Shown here piece after piece: positions 17,305 to 25,357 of a stretch of DNA of 38,197 nt. The notes beneath the pieces were generated by a model. The model had not been told where the DNA came from. It made no database searches and saw nothing but the letters and a program-made list of their open reading frames with translations. Numbering within the stretch: position 1 is the first letter of the stretch; each line of letters opens with the position of its first letter. Made by a program: the position numbers and the translations under genes. Source of the stretch: an uncultured SAR116 cluster alpha proteobacterium (lineage in GTDB: Bacteria; Pseudomonadota; Alphaproteobacteria; Puniceispirillales; Marisalimonadaceae); assembly GCA_902615025.1 (NCBI GenBank), contig CACMNV010000011.1, forward strand, positions 1 to 38,197. Reading direction: 5' to 3'.

Positions 17305-18110
17305 TATAGTCCAAACTTTTTAAATATCAGTTTTTCTTCAATTTTATTTGAAATAACCTCAAATGTAATACTAATTAAGTTTCCTAGATCAAAAAATCTT
17401 TTCTTATTTTGAAACTCTTTAATTTTTACATTATTTCCAAATCTATCTTTAAGAATAGAATTAACCTGTCCTATCCCATCTATTAGACCAAGTTCTAATG
17501 CCTCTTGCCCTGACCAGAACATTCCAGTAAATAAATCTTTATTCTTTAAATCAATTTTTTTACCTCTTCTTAATTTGATGAATGAAATAAAATGATCATG
17601 TAATTTCGTTTGTAAGTTTTTTAACCTTTTTATATCATCCTTGTTTTCAGGCGAAAATGGATCTAATAAAGATTTATTTTTTCCAGCAGTATAAATTCTT
17701 CTGTCTACCCCAATCTTATTTAATGCTTTATCAAATCCAAAACCTGCAGATATAACACCTATTGAACCTATTATTGATGCTTTACTTGCAAAAATTTCAT
17801 CTGCTGCACAAGCCAACCAATAACCTCCAGACGCCGCAACATCTTCTACAAAGGTGATAACGGGAATATTTTTTTCCTTTGATAAATTAATTATTCTATC
17901 TGCTAAAAACTCCGATTGCACGGGTGAACCACCAGGCGAATTGATAACTAAAACTACTGCTTTATTTCGTTTATTTTGAAATGCTTGTTCAATTAATTTA
18001 TTATAATCTTGAATATTCAATCCTTTTTTTCTGCCCATGTTTGGCGCAATTATGCCTGTAAAATTGATCAAAGAAACTACATTAGTTTTTTTAAATTTAA
18101 AAAATTCCAT
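17304..18110 (-). CDS. S49 family peptidase (SppA-like)
   Basis: A 268-residue serine peptidase of the SppA/SohB family, which degrades cleaved signal peptides and other membrane-associated peptides. NSPGGSPVQSEFLADRI (about 58-74) and FVEDVAASGGYWLACAADEI (about 88-107) are present, with Ser94 as probable nucleophile. The partner lysine is likely Lys144 or Lys146 in TAGKNKSLLDPF. It is the short one-domain form. There is no clear N-terminal membrane anchor, so it may be peripheral. The preceding GGAGAG sequence is a plausible ribosome-binding site. Confidence 0.88.
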   Translation of the reverse strand: MEFFKFKKTNVVSLINFTGIIAPNMGRKKGLNIQDYNKLIEQAFQNKRNKAVVLVINSPGGSPVQSEFLADRIINLSKEKNIPVITFVEDVAASGGYWLACAADEIFASKASIIGSIGVISAGFGFDKALNKIGVDRRIYTAGKNKSLLDPFSPENKDDIKRLKNLQTKLHDHFISFIKLRRGKKIDLKNKDLFTGMFWSGQEALELGLIDGIGQVNSILKDRFGNNVKIKEFQNKKRFFDLGNLISITFEVISNKIEEKLIFKKFGL

Positions 18111-18141
18111 ATATTAAAATCTCTCCAGTAATATACCTTTA

Positions 18142-18170
18142 TGAATATATTAAATTAGTTTTTAACACAA
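18142..18170 (-). promoter_or_regulatory. Possible promoter for the sppA-like/glyQS operon
   Basis: On the minus strand TTGTGT (18170-18165) and TATTCA (18147-18142) are separated by 17 nt, in the divergent gap between the S49 peptidase and polyprenyl synthase genes. The -10 match is modest and AT-rich background makes chance matches common. Confidence 0.3.
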
Positions 18171-18255
18171 TTAAAATACAAATTTAATAGATACATTGCA
18201 TACATATTAGATAGATATTTTTTTTAAACTAATTATTATATTTTAAGAGGTAAAA

Positions 18256-19221
18256 ATGAATTTAAATAATTTACTTAAAAAATCTCTACATAAAGTTGAT
18301 GAAGAGATTTTAATGCGATTAGATGCAACAGTACCTTTATTATCTAAAATTGGATCCCATTTGATTAAAGTTAAGGGTAAAAGAATTAGACCTTCATTAA
18401 CTTTAGCAATGTCAGCACAATTAGATGATTTTAGTAGAAATCCAATTTTACTTGCAACTGCAGTTGAGTTTATTCATACAGCAACATTATTACATGATGA
18501 TGTAGTTGACCAATCTAACTTAAGACGTGGAATTAAAAGTGCAAATATAATATGGGGAAATGAAGCATCTGTTTTAGCTGGTGATTTTCTATTTGCACAA
18601 TCTTTTGACCTTATGGTTGAAACTAAATCACTAAAAGCGTTATCAGTTCTGGCTCAAGCGTCTTGTAAAATTACTCAAGGAGAGTTTTTACAAATGCAAA
18701 TTTCTAACAAACCAAATACAAAAATATCTGACTATTTTAATGTTATTGGAGGAAAAACCGCTCAATTGTTTGGCGCGTCTGCACAATCAGGAGCAATAGT
18801 AGCTAATGGTTCATTGCAACAAGTAAAAGCCGCTTTTGAATATGGCTATAATATGGGTTTAGCTTTTCAAATAATAGATGATATTATGGACTATTCTTCT
18901 TCAAACACTCAGATGGGAAAAAATCAAGGTGATGATTTTAAGCTTGGCAAAACAACATTACCTATCATTCTTGCTTGGGAGAAAAGTAATAAACTTGAAC
19001 GTGAATTTTTTCTTAAATCATTACAAGAATTAAAACAGGAAAAAAATGATTTTGAAAAATGTTGTGAAATTTTAAAAAAATACTCAATATTGAACCAATG
19101 TAAAAAAACTGCCAATGATTTTGTAATTAAAGCAATAAATGCATTAAATGAATTTTCAGAAAATGATTACAAAAAAGCTCTTATAGAACTAGCTAATAGT
19201 AGCTTGACTAGAAATAATTAA
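18256..19221 (+). CDS. Long-chain (octa/decaprenyl-type) polyprenyl diphosphate synthase
   Basis: This 321-residue trans-prenyltransferase adds isopentenyl units to make the isoprenoid tail of ubiquinone. The two aspartate-rich motifs are intact: DDVVD (81-85, in LLHDDVVDQSNLRRG) and DDIMD (208-212, in AFQIIDDIMDYS). The GKRIRPSLTL substrate motif is at about 41-50. Small residues just before the first motif fit a long-chain product, but chain length (C40 or C50) cannot be fixed from sequence. A strong AAGAGG ribosome-binding sequence precedes the ATG. The next gene starts 3 nt downstream. Confidence 0.93.
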   Translation: MNLNNLLKKSLHKVDEEILMRLDATVPLLSKIGSHLIKVKGKRIRPSLTLAMSAQLDDFSRNPILLATAVEFIHTATLLHDDVVDQSNLRRGIKSANIIWGNEASVLAGDFLFAQSFDLMVETKSLKALSVLAQASCKITQGEFLQMQISNKPNTKISDYFNVIGGKTAQLFGASAQSGAIVANGSLQQVKAAFEYGYNMGLAFQIIDDIMDYSSSNTQMGKNQGDDFKLGKTTLPIILAWEKSNKLEREFFLKSLQELKQEKNDFEKCCEILKKYSILNQCKKTANDFVIKAINALNEFSENDYKKALIELANSSLTRNN

Positions 19222-19224
19222 AAC

Positions 19225-19878
19225 ATGAAAAACAATGAAAGACAAAAACATTTAAACTCTATTAGAAAAAAATTAAGTTTTTTTATTAAGCAAAACAAAC
19301 AGCTAAACTTACGAGATTTGTCAAGGAAATTAGGAAAAAATGATGCTTATCTACAGCAATATATTTCAAGAGGTAGTCCATCTTTTCTTCCAGAAGAGGA
19401 AAGGAAGATTTTATCTGAGATTACTAATTTAGATATTAATTCACTCACTCCAGATTGGCTTAACGTTACTTTTTATAATAATAAAGATTTATTATCTTTC
19501 AAAAATATATCAGAAAACAAAGAAATAAAAATTTCATCCTCTTTGTTTGATAATTATACAAATTTAAAAATTAATTTTATAGATTTCACTGAACTTAAAA
19601 TTAAACAAAATAATAATTATTATTCAGTAAAAATTATATTTGATAAAAATGTATCTAGTTTTTTAGATAATAATTTTTACTTACTACAAGATAAAGGTGA
19701 AATTTTTTTAGTATATTTAAGTGAAGATAAATCAGAAAATTTACAATCTTCTAAAATAATTGTTAGACCATATGACACCAATTTTAGACCCTTTAGAATA
19801 AATAGTAAAAGTTTAGTGATTCACTCTAAAGTTATTTTCCTAGGAAGCTTAGAAAAATTAAATAACCAAAATGCATAA
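19225..19878 (+). CDS. HTH regulator with S24/LexA-like C-terminal remnant
   Basis: A 217-residue protein. The N-terminal helix-turn-helix (about 25-65) with RDLSRKLGKNDAYLQQYISRG and LPEEER closely resembles alphaproteobacterial XRE/S24 regulators (typically LxxAxxxGxNHAYLQQFxxRG). The C-terminal part (about 110-215) ends in VIHSKVIFLGSLEKL, like the last strand of S24 domains. I cannot find the Ser-Met nucleophile motif or the catalytic lysine, so self-cleavage is doubtful. The gene lies between the polyprenyl synthase gene (3-nt gap) and the methyltransferase gene (8-nt overlap). Target genes are unknown. Confidence 0.68.
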   Translation: MKNNERQKHLNSIRKKLSFFIKQNKQLNLRDLSRKLGKNDAYLQQYISRGSPSFLPEEERKILSEITNLDINSLTPDWLNVTFYNNKDLLSFKNISENKEIKISSSLFDNYTNLKINFIDFTELKIKQNNNYYSVKIIFDKNVSSFLDNNFYLLQDKGEIFLVYLSEDKSENLQSSKIIVRPYDTNFRPFRINSKSLVIHSKVIFLGSLEKLNNQNA

Positions 19879-21163
19879 ACGAAATGATACTACAATTAAC
19901 TTATTTATTGATAAGTTAGACAAGTCTGGTGTGGGGATTTCATTAATGCAAAATGAAAATGTTTGTTTAGTACCTTATACACTTCCTGGCGAGAGAGTTA
20001 AGGTCAACATTATAAATAAATTTAAATCAAAGATGTATTGTTCTAATTTAGAAATACTAGAAAACTCCTCTGAAAGATCTAATAATACTTGTGAACATTT
20101 TTCTAAATGTGGTGGTTGTTTATTACAACATTGGCAATATGAAAATTATAAGCAATGGAAATTCAACTTAATTAGACAACCACTTCTTAAATTAACTCCT
20201 GACATTAAAACTCTTGATATGATTAGTACTGAAAATTTTTCTAGAAGAAGAGCAAAATTTTTTTTAAAACAAAACAATAATAGCTGTAAATTAGGTTTTA
20301 AAAAATATAAATCACAAAATTTAATTAACATTAACAATTGTATTATACTAGATCCAGAAATCATGGCATTTATGTCTGAGCTTAAAAACGCTTTTAATAA
20401 AATTTTTTTGACTAACGAAATTTTAATTTTTAATGTTAATAAATTAGATTACGGTCTAGACATCCTTATCCAAACCAATAAGTCCTTAAGAATAAATGAT
20501 TTAATTAATATTTTTAAAAATTTTAAATCAAAAATAATAAGTATTTATCATCAGCAAAATAACCAAAATCCAGAATTAATTTTATTTTATAATAAAAATA
20601 AACTCAGTTTTGGTGAAGATAACGTATATGGCCTTATTCCCCCAGCTGGTTTTTTTCAAGCCACCAAACTTGCAGAAAATCAATTAATAACAAGTATTTT
20701 TAATGAAATTCAAAATAAAAATGAATATGTTTTAGATCTTTATTCTGGTTCAGGAACTTTCACACTACCACTTTTAAAAAATGGTTATAACGTGTATGCA
20801 ATTGACAATAATAAGAGTTCTATAGAATCTTTAATAAAAAGTTCAAAGGAACAAAATTTATTTAATAATTTTAAGTATAATATATCTAATTTAACAAAAG
20901 AGAAAATTGAAACTCATTTTTTTCAAAATTTTGATATGATTATACTTGATCCTCCAAGAGCAGGAGCAATTATACAAGTAACTTCACTTGGAAAATCAAA
21001 GGTTAAAAAAATAATTTACATTTCTTGCAATATTCAAACTTTTTTAAGAGATTCAAAGATTTTATTATCCTATGGTTATAAAATAAAATATATTTTACCA
21101 ATTGATCAATTTCTTTATACAAGTCATTTAGAAATTTTTTCAGTTTTTGAGATTTTGAATTAG
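19871..21163 (+). CDS. RlmD/TrmA-family RNA 5-methyluridine methyltransferase
   Basis: A 430-residue SAM-dependent m5U methyltransferase, most likely acting on 23S rRNA. An N-terminal TRAM-like domain (about 8-60) is followed by a 4Fe-4S site with Cys74, Cys80, Cys83 and probably Cys157. The SAM-binding motif is VLDLYSGSGTFTLP (about 287-300). IILDPPRAGA is at 357-366, and the nucleophile Cys386 lies in YISCN. The Fe-S cysteines exclude the TrmA branch without cluster. Which uridine is modified is not resolved by sequence. The start overlaps the upstream gene by 8 nt; the stop overlaps that of the convergent dehydratase gene by 4 nt. Confidence 0.9.
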   Translation: MHKRNDTTINLFIDKLDKSGVGISLMQNENVCLVPYTLPGERVKVNIINKFKSKMYCSNLEILENSSERSNNTCEHFSKCGGCLLQHWQYENYKQWKFNLIRQPLLKLTPDIKTLDMISTENFSRRRAKFFLKQNNNSCKLGFKKYKSQNLININNCIILDPEIMAFMSELKNAFNKIFLTNEILIFNVNKLDYGLDILIQTNKSLRINDLINIFKNFKSKIISIYHQQNNQNPELILFYNKNKLSFGEDNVYGLIPPAGFFQATKLAENQLITSIFNEIQNKNEYVLDLYSGSGTFTLPLLKNGYNVYAIDNNKSSIESLIKSSKEQNLFNNFKYNISNLTKEKIETHFFQNFDMIILDPPRAGAIIQVTSLGKSKVKKIIYISCNIQTFLRDSKILLSYGYKIKYILPIDQFLYTSHLEIFSVFEILN

Positions 21164-22707
21164 CCTGTTATTCCAATTTGCCATGGTGCAAATTCGTGTC
21201 TGCCTAAGGATAGAATTTCACTTTTTGTTTTTTTGCCAGAAGCAACATCAATAAAATAGTTAAAAATTTCTTCTCCCATTCCCTCTAACGACAAAATTCC
21301 GTCAACAATTTTCCCGCAATTAATATCCATGTCTTCTTCCATTTTATTGAATAATGTAGTGTTTGTAGCTAATTTTATTGATGGTGATGGCTTTGCACCA
21401 AAACAAGAACCTCTACCCGTAGTAAAAGCAATCAAATTTGCTCCTCCAGCAATCTGACCAGTTGCTGAAACTGGATCAAAACCTGGGGTGTCCATAAAAA
21501 CAAATCCTCTTTCAGTTATTCTTTCAGCATATTTATAGACTTCCATTAAGCCAGTTGACCCACCTTTCATTGCAGATCCAAGAGATTTTTCTAAAATATT
21601 AGCAAGACCTCCCATTTGATTGCCTGGACTTACAACTCCATTTATTTGTACATCTCTACCTTTTGAATATACATTTTTCCACCAATCTACTCTTTCCATA
21701 AGCTTTTCAGCTACACTTACATTAATAGCTCTAGCAGTAAGGGTATGTTCTACTCCATAAATCTCAGGAGTTTCAGATAATACTGCAGTTCCACCATTTT
21801 CAACTAATAAGTCAACCGCTTTTCCCAATGCAGGATTTGCTGTTAAAGAAGAAAATGCATCAGACCCCCCACATTGAAGACCTACCATTAAAGAAGACAC
21901 AGGTGTAATAACTCTTTTATGATTATTAACTTTATCAAGCATTTTTTTTACAATTTCAATTCCAGCTTTTATAGTTGAAGAGGTGCCTCCATTTTCTTGC
22001 ATAATTAAAGTTTCAACAAAAGGATCATTTTGATCAAGCTTCTGATTTTGAAATAAGCCTCCCACTTGACATCTTTCACATCCCAAACCAACGACTAAAG
22101 TTGTTGCAACATTTGGATGTTTGATATAGCCTCCCAATGTTCTGTATAAGAGATTCATAGGTTCACCTGAAAGTTCCATTCCACAACCTGTTGAATGGCT
22201 AAATGCAGCTACGCCATCTATATTTTTATAGTCTTTAAGTTTTTCAGAAGTAAAATAAGAAGCTATTTCATGAACAACTGTTGCAGAACAATTTACTGTT
22301 GAAACTATTGCAATATAATTTCTTGTTCCAACCCTTCCATCTTGACGTTTATATCCCATAAAACTTTTTTGCAAATTATTTTCAATATAATTTGTAGGTT
22401 TATATTTTGAACAAAAATTATGTTCTCTATTAAATTCCTTAAAAAGAACATTCTTATTAGTTAAGACTTGTCCTTTCTTAATATTTGAATCTGCGAACCC
22501 AATAACAGTTCCATATTTAATTATTGGATCATCTTTTTCAATGTCAAATCTTGCTATTTTTTGACCAGACAATGCTGGAGCATCCATTGTAATTCCATAT
22601 TCATTTAGCACCATTCCAGAATTCAAATTTTTTAACGTTATTAAAATATTATCATTATCATGTAAGCATAATGCATTTAATAAAATATCACTTTGAAGTT
22701 TATTCAT
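21160..22707 (-). CDS. UxaA/GarD-family sugar-acid dehydratase
   Basis: A 515-residue dehydratase of the altronate/galactarate family. An N-terminal SAF domain (about 1-100) is joined to the catalytic domain containing KRQDGRVGTRNYIAIVSTVN, FSHSTGCGMELSG, VVGLGCERCQVGG, VGLQCGGSDAFSSLTANPA and a late FTTGRGSCFGAKPSPSIK. Such enzymes remove water from aldonic or aldaric acids, giving 2-keto-3-deoxy products. I start at the ATG at 22707, after an AGAGG sequence; the longer in-frame start at 22749 lies inside the upstream aldolase gene. It is the last gene of a three-gene operon. The exact substrate is not clear. Confidence 0.88.
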   Translation of the reverse strand: MNKLQSDILLNALCLHDNDNILITLKNLNSGMVLNEYGITMDAPALSGQKIARFDIEKDDPIIKYGTVIGFADSNIKKGQVLTNKNVLFKEFNREHNFCSKYKPTNYIENNLQKSFMGYKRQDGRVGTRNYIAIVSTVNCSATVVHEIASYFTSEKLKDYKNIDGVAAFSHSTGCGMELSGEPMNLLYRTLGGYIKHPNVATTLVVGLGCERCQVGGLFQNQKLDQNDPFVETLIMQENGGTSSTIKAGIEIVKKMLDKVNNHKRVITPVSSLMVGLQCGGSDAFSSLTANPALGKAVDLLVENGGTAVLSETPEIYGVEHTLTARAINVSVAEKLMERVDWWKNVYSKGRDVQINGVVSPGNQMGGLANILEKSLGSAMKGGSTGLMEVYKYAERITERGFVFMDTPGFDPVSATGQIAGGANLIAFTTGRGSCFGAKPSPSIKLATNTTLFNKMEEDMDINCGKIVDGILSLEGMGEEIFNYFIDVASGKKTKSEILSLGRHEFAPWQIGITG

Positions 22708-22727
22708 TATAAAAAAAACCTCTCTTT

Positions 22728-23435
22728 TTAACCTTGCCTGGAAAGCCAAGCTTCAAAATTATTTTTTTCATCTTCATTTGTAAGTGGGTAGAGTCCTCTT
22801 ATAGAGGATCCTTTTTTTACTTTTTTCAATACGTAGTCTTCATATATTGTCATAAACTTAACTTCTTTTGAAATATCTGTAATAATATTATTTGGAACCA
22901 CAACAACACCTTCTTGATCCCCTATAATTAAATCATTAGGCCAAACTGCAACATCACCGCAACCAATTGGCACATTAATGTCAATAGCTTGATGTAAAGT
23001 TAAATTAGTTGGTGATGAGGGTCTGTTATGATAAGTAGGTATGTTTAAGTTTTTAATTTCATGAGAATCTCTAAACCCACCATCAGTAACAACTCCAGCA
23101 CATCCTCTTACCATCATTCGAGTTAATAATATAGATCCCGCGGATGCAGCTCTAGGATCTTTTCTACTGTCAAACACCATAACATAATCTTTTGGACATT
23201 CTTCAACAGCTACCCTTTGAGGGTGATTTGGATCTTTAAAAACATCAATTGAGTTCAAATCTTCTCTTGCAGGAATATATCTTACTGTAAAAGCTAAACC
23301 TAACATTTTAGAAATTTTTTTGTTTAAAGGCGAAATACCTTGAATGAATTGATTTTTTAAACCCTTTTTAAAAAGGGCTGTACAAATAGTTGCTACACTT
23401 GCATTTTTATATATATCTTTAATTTCATTATTCAT
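22728..23435 (-). CDS. RraA-fold protein, probable class II pyruvate aldolase
   Basis: A 235-residue member of the RraA/HMG-aldolase family. The motif TDGGFRDSHEI contains Arg-Asp-x2-Glu, the pattern (R-D-x2-E/D) of family members with metal-dependent pyruvate aldolase activity. MVFDSRKDPRAASAGSILLTRM and PIGCGDVAVWPNDLIIGDQEGVVVVP are also family-typical. With two dehydratases around it, the likely job is cleaving a 2-keto-3-deoxy sugar acid to pyruvate plus an aldehyde (inference), rather than RNase E inhibition as for true RraA. The gaps to its neighbours are 10 and 20 nt. Confidence 0.82.
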   Translation of the reverse strand: MNNEIKDIYKNASVATICTALFKKGLKNQFIQGISPLNKKISKMLGLAFTVRYIPAREDLNSIDVFKDPNHPQRVAVEECPKDYVMVFDSRKDPRAASAGSILLTRMMVRGCAGVVTDGGFRDSHEIKNLNIPTYHNRPSSPTNLTLHQAIDINVPIGCGDVAVWPNDLIIGDQEGVVVVPNNIITDISKEVKFMTIYEDYVLKKVKKGSSIRGLYPLTNEDEKNNFEAWLSRQG

Positions 23436-23445
23436 AAAAATTATC

Positions 23446-25176
23446 TTAAAATATATCTGGCTCTTTTGCAGAATTTCCGAAATCAGTTTCTAAAAAATCA
23501 AAATCACAACCTTCATTAGCTTGCTTAACATGATTACTATACATCCACAACCAACCTCTTCCAGCTTTAGGTTTTTTTTGAACCAAATTTGATTTTCTCT
23601 TTTGCAATGTTTCGGCATCAACTAACATATTTATACTTCGTTTGTTTACATCAATTTCAACCATATCACCTGTTTTTAATAGAGAAAGAGGTCCACCTAT
23701 GTAACTCTCTGGAGCAACATGAAGTATACATGCGCCATAACTTGTGCCACTCATTCTAGCATCTGAAATTCTAACCATATCCCTTACACCCTTTTTTAAT
23801 AATTTCTTTGGAATTGGTATCATCCCCCACTCAGGCATTCCTGGTCCACCGACCGGTCCAACATTTCTAAGCACAAGTACATGGTTTTCAGAAACATCTA
23901 AGTCATCAGCATCAATAATCTTATTCATTTCAGGGTAACTATCAAAAACAATAACAGGACCCTTATGCTTCAAAAACTTTTTTTCACAAGCAGCTGGTTT
24001 TATAACACAACCATCTGGAGCTAAATTTCCTTTTAAAACAGCCAATGATCCCTCTTTATAAATAGGATTTTTTAAAGGCCTTATTACATCTTCATTAATT
24101 GGGTTTTGTTTTTTTATAATCTCTTTAATTTTTTTACCAGTAACTGTTTTTTCATTAATATTCAAAATATCAGAGAGTTGATACATTAATGAAAGAATTC
24201 CACCAGCATAATAAAAATCTTCCATTAAGTATTCTTTTCCTGAAGGCCTTATGTTTGCAATTACTGGAACTTTTCTTCCTATTTCATCTAGTTTATCCAT
24301 AGTAAGTCTTATTCCAGATCTTCTAGCAATAGCAATTAAATGTATAATGGCGTTTGTTGAACAACCCATAGCCATTGCAACAATTATTGCATTTTCAATT
24401 GATTTTTTAGTCACAAACTTTGAAGGCTTTAAATCTAGCCAAACCATTTCTACTATTCTTTTCCCTACATTTGAAGACATTCTAATATGATTTGAATCTG
24501 GAGCTGGAATTGAGCTTGCACCAGGCAAGCAAAAACCTATAGCTTCTGCTATAGCTGTCATTGTACTAGCTGTCCCCATAGTCATACAATGACCATAAGA
24601 TCTTGCGATACCTGTTTCTACTTCTTGCCAATCATCATCTGAAATATTCCCTGCTCTTAATTCTGCCCAATATTTCCACCCATCAGAACCACTACCTAAA
24701 AATTTTCCTTTAAAATTTCCTCTCAACATTGGTCCAGCTGGTAAGAAAATAGTTGGCAAATCGTTACTTATTGCACCCATTAATAAAGCTGGAGTGGTTT
24801 TATCACATCCTCCCATTAAAACAACACCGTCTATTGGATGAGATCTAATTAATTCTTCAACTTCCATAGAAAGCATATTTCTATAAAGCATTGTTGTTGG
24901 TTTAACATACATTTCAGCTAAAGAAATTGAGGGCAATTCTATGGGGAACCCACCCATTTGAAAAATACCTCTTTTTACATCCTCTACTCTACTTTTAAAA
25001 TGAATGTGACAAGGTTGTATATCTGACCATGTATTTATGATTCCAACTATTGGTTTACAATACCAGTCATCTTTACTGTAACCAATTTGCATAGCTCGTG
25101 ATCTATGCCCGAAGGATCTAATGTCATTCGGAGCAAACCACCTATAACTTCTAAGATTTTTATAATTTTTTTTCAT
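23446..25176 (-). CDS. IlvD/Edd-family sugar-acid dehydratase
   Basis: A 576-residue Fe-S dehydratase. Cysteines at 56 (SDIQPCHIH), 124 (LMGGCDKTTPALLMG) and 197 (SYGHCMTMGTAST) match the cluster-binding set of pentonate/hexonate dehydratases such as L-arabinonate dehydratase. DARMSGTSYGACILHVAPES near the C-terminus is also characteristic. Members convert aldonic acids to 2-keto-3-deoxy acids. Dihydroxyacid dehydratase (IlvD) is the alternative, but the operon with an RraA-type aldolase and a UxaA-type dehydratase argues for sugar-acid catabolism. First gene of the operon, 52 nt after the tRNA. No linked transporter or regulator is seen. Confidence 0.87.
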   Translation of the reverse strand: MKKNYKNLRSYRWFAPNDIRSFGHRSRAMQIGYSKDDWYCKPIVGIINTWSDIQPCHIHFKSRVEDVKRGIFQMGGFPIELPSISLAEMYVKPTTMLYRNMLSMEVEELIRSHPIDGVVLMGGCDKTTPALLMGAISNDLPTIFLPAGPMLRGNFKGKFLGSGSDGWKYWAELRAGNISDDDWQEVETGIARSYGHCMTMGTASTMTAIAEAIGFCLPGASSIPAPDSNHIRMSSNVGKRIVEMVWLDLKPSKFVTKKSIENAIIVAMAMGCSTNAIIHLIAIARRSGIRLTMDKLDEIGRKVPVIANIRPSGKEYLMEDFYYAGGILSLMYQLSDILNINEKTVTGKKIKEIIKKQNPINEDVIRPLKNPIYKEGSLAVLKGNLAPDGCVIKPAACEKKFLKHKGPVIVFDSYPEMNKIIDADDLDVSENHVLVLRNVGPVGGPGMPEWGMIPIPKKLLKKGVRDMVRISDARMSGTSYGACILHVAPESYIGGPLSLLKTGDMVEIDVNKRSINMLVDAETLQKRKSNLVQKKPKAGRGWLWMYSNHVKQANEGCDFDFLETDFGNSAKEPDIF

Positions 25177-25228
25177 ATTGATATAAGATTATAAACTTAT
25201 AATCTCATTAAATACAATAATTAGTGTT

Positions 25229-25305
25229 TGGTGGTCCCGGCAGGACTCGAACCTGCGACCTATCCATTATGAGTGGAGAGCTCTAACCAACTGAGCTACA
25301 GGACC
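25229..25305 (-). tRNA. tRNA with CAU anticodon: probable tRNA-Ile2, alternatively elongator tRNA-Met
   Basis: A complete 77-nt cloverleaf with encoded CCA. The acceptor GGTCCTG pairs with CGGGACC with one T-G wobble. The D arm is GCTC/GAGC, the anticodon loop is CTCATAA (anticodon CAT), and the T arm is GCAGG-TTCGAGT-CCTGC. The anticodon stem CTCCA/TGGAT has a C-T mismatch at its base. As I remember them, alphaproteobacterial isoleucine-2 tRNAs share the CTCATAA loop and a GGTCG variable region, whereas elongator methionine tRNAs there have ATCATAA loops. That makes lysidine-modified tRNA-Ile(CAU) the better guess. It is not initiator tRNA: base pair 1-72 is intact. Confidence 0.9.
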
Positions 25306-25320
25306 ATTATAACGAATAAT

Positions 25321-25349
25321 TTTATACAATTTTAAAAGAATAAAGTAAA
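25321..25349 (-). promoter_or_regulatory. Putative promoter for the CAU tRNA and possibly the dehydratase operon
   Basis: On the minus strand TTTACT (25349-25344) and TATAAA (25326-25321) are separated by exactly 17 nt in the gap after rpoD. Transcription would start about 8-10 nt before the mature tRNA. The sugar-acid genes downstream could be co-transcribed and freed by tRNA processing (inference). Confidence 0.5.
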
Positions 25350-25357
25350 GTTAGCTT

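Noticed and set aside
22708-22749. Longer start for the UxaA-family dehydratase
   Set aside because: The 14 extra residues overlap the end of the aldolase gene and are not family-like; the ATG at 22707 has an AGAGG sequence upstream.
23446-25176. Branched-chain dihydroxyacid dehydratase (IlvD)
   Set aside because: The family is shared, but the cysteine spacing and the operon with an aldolase and a UxaA-type enzyme point to sugar acids; kept only as an alternative.
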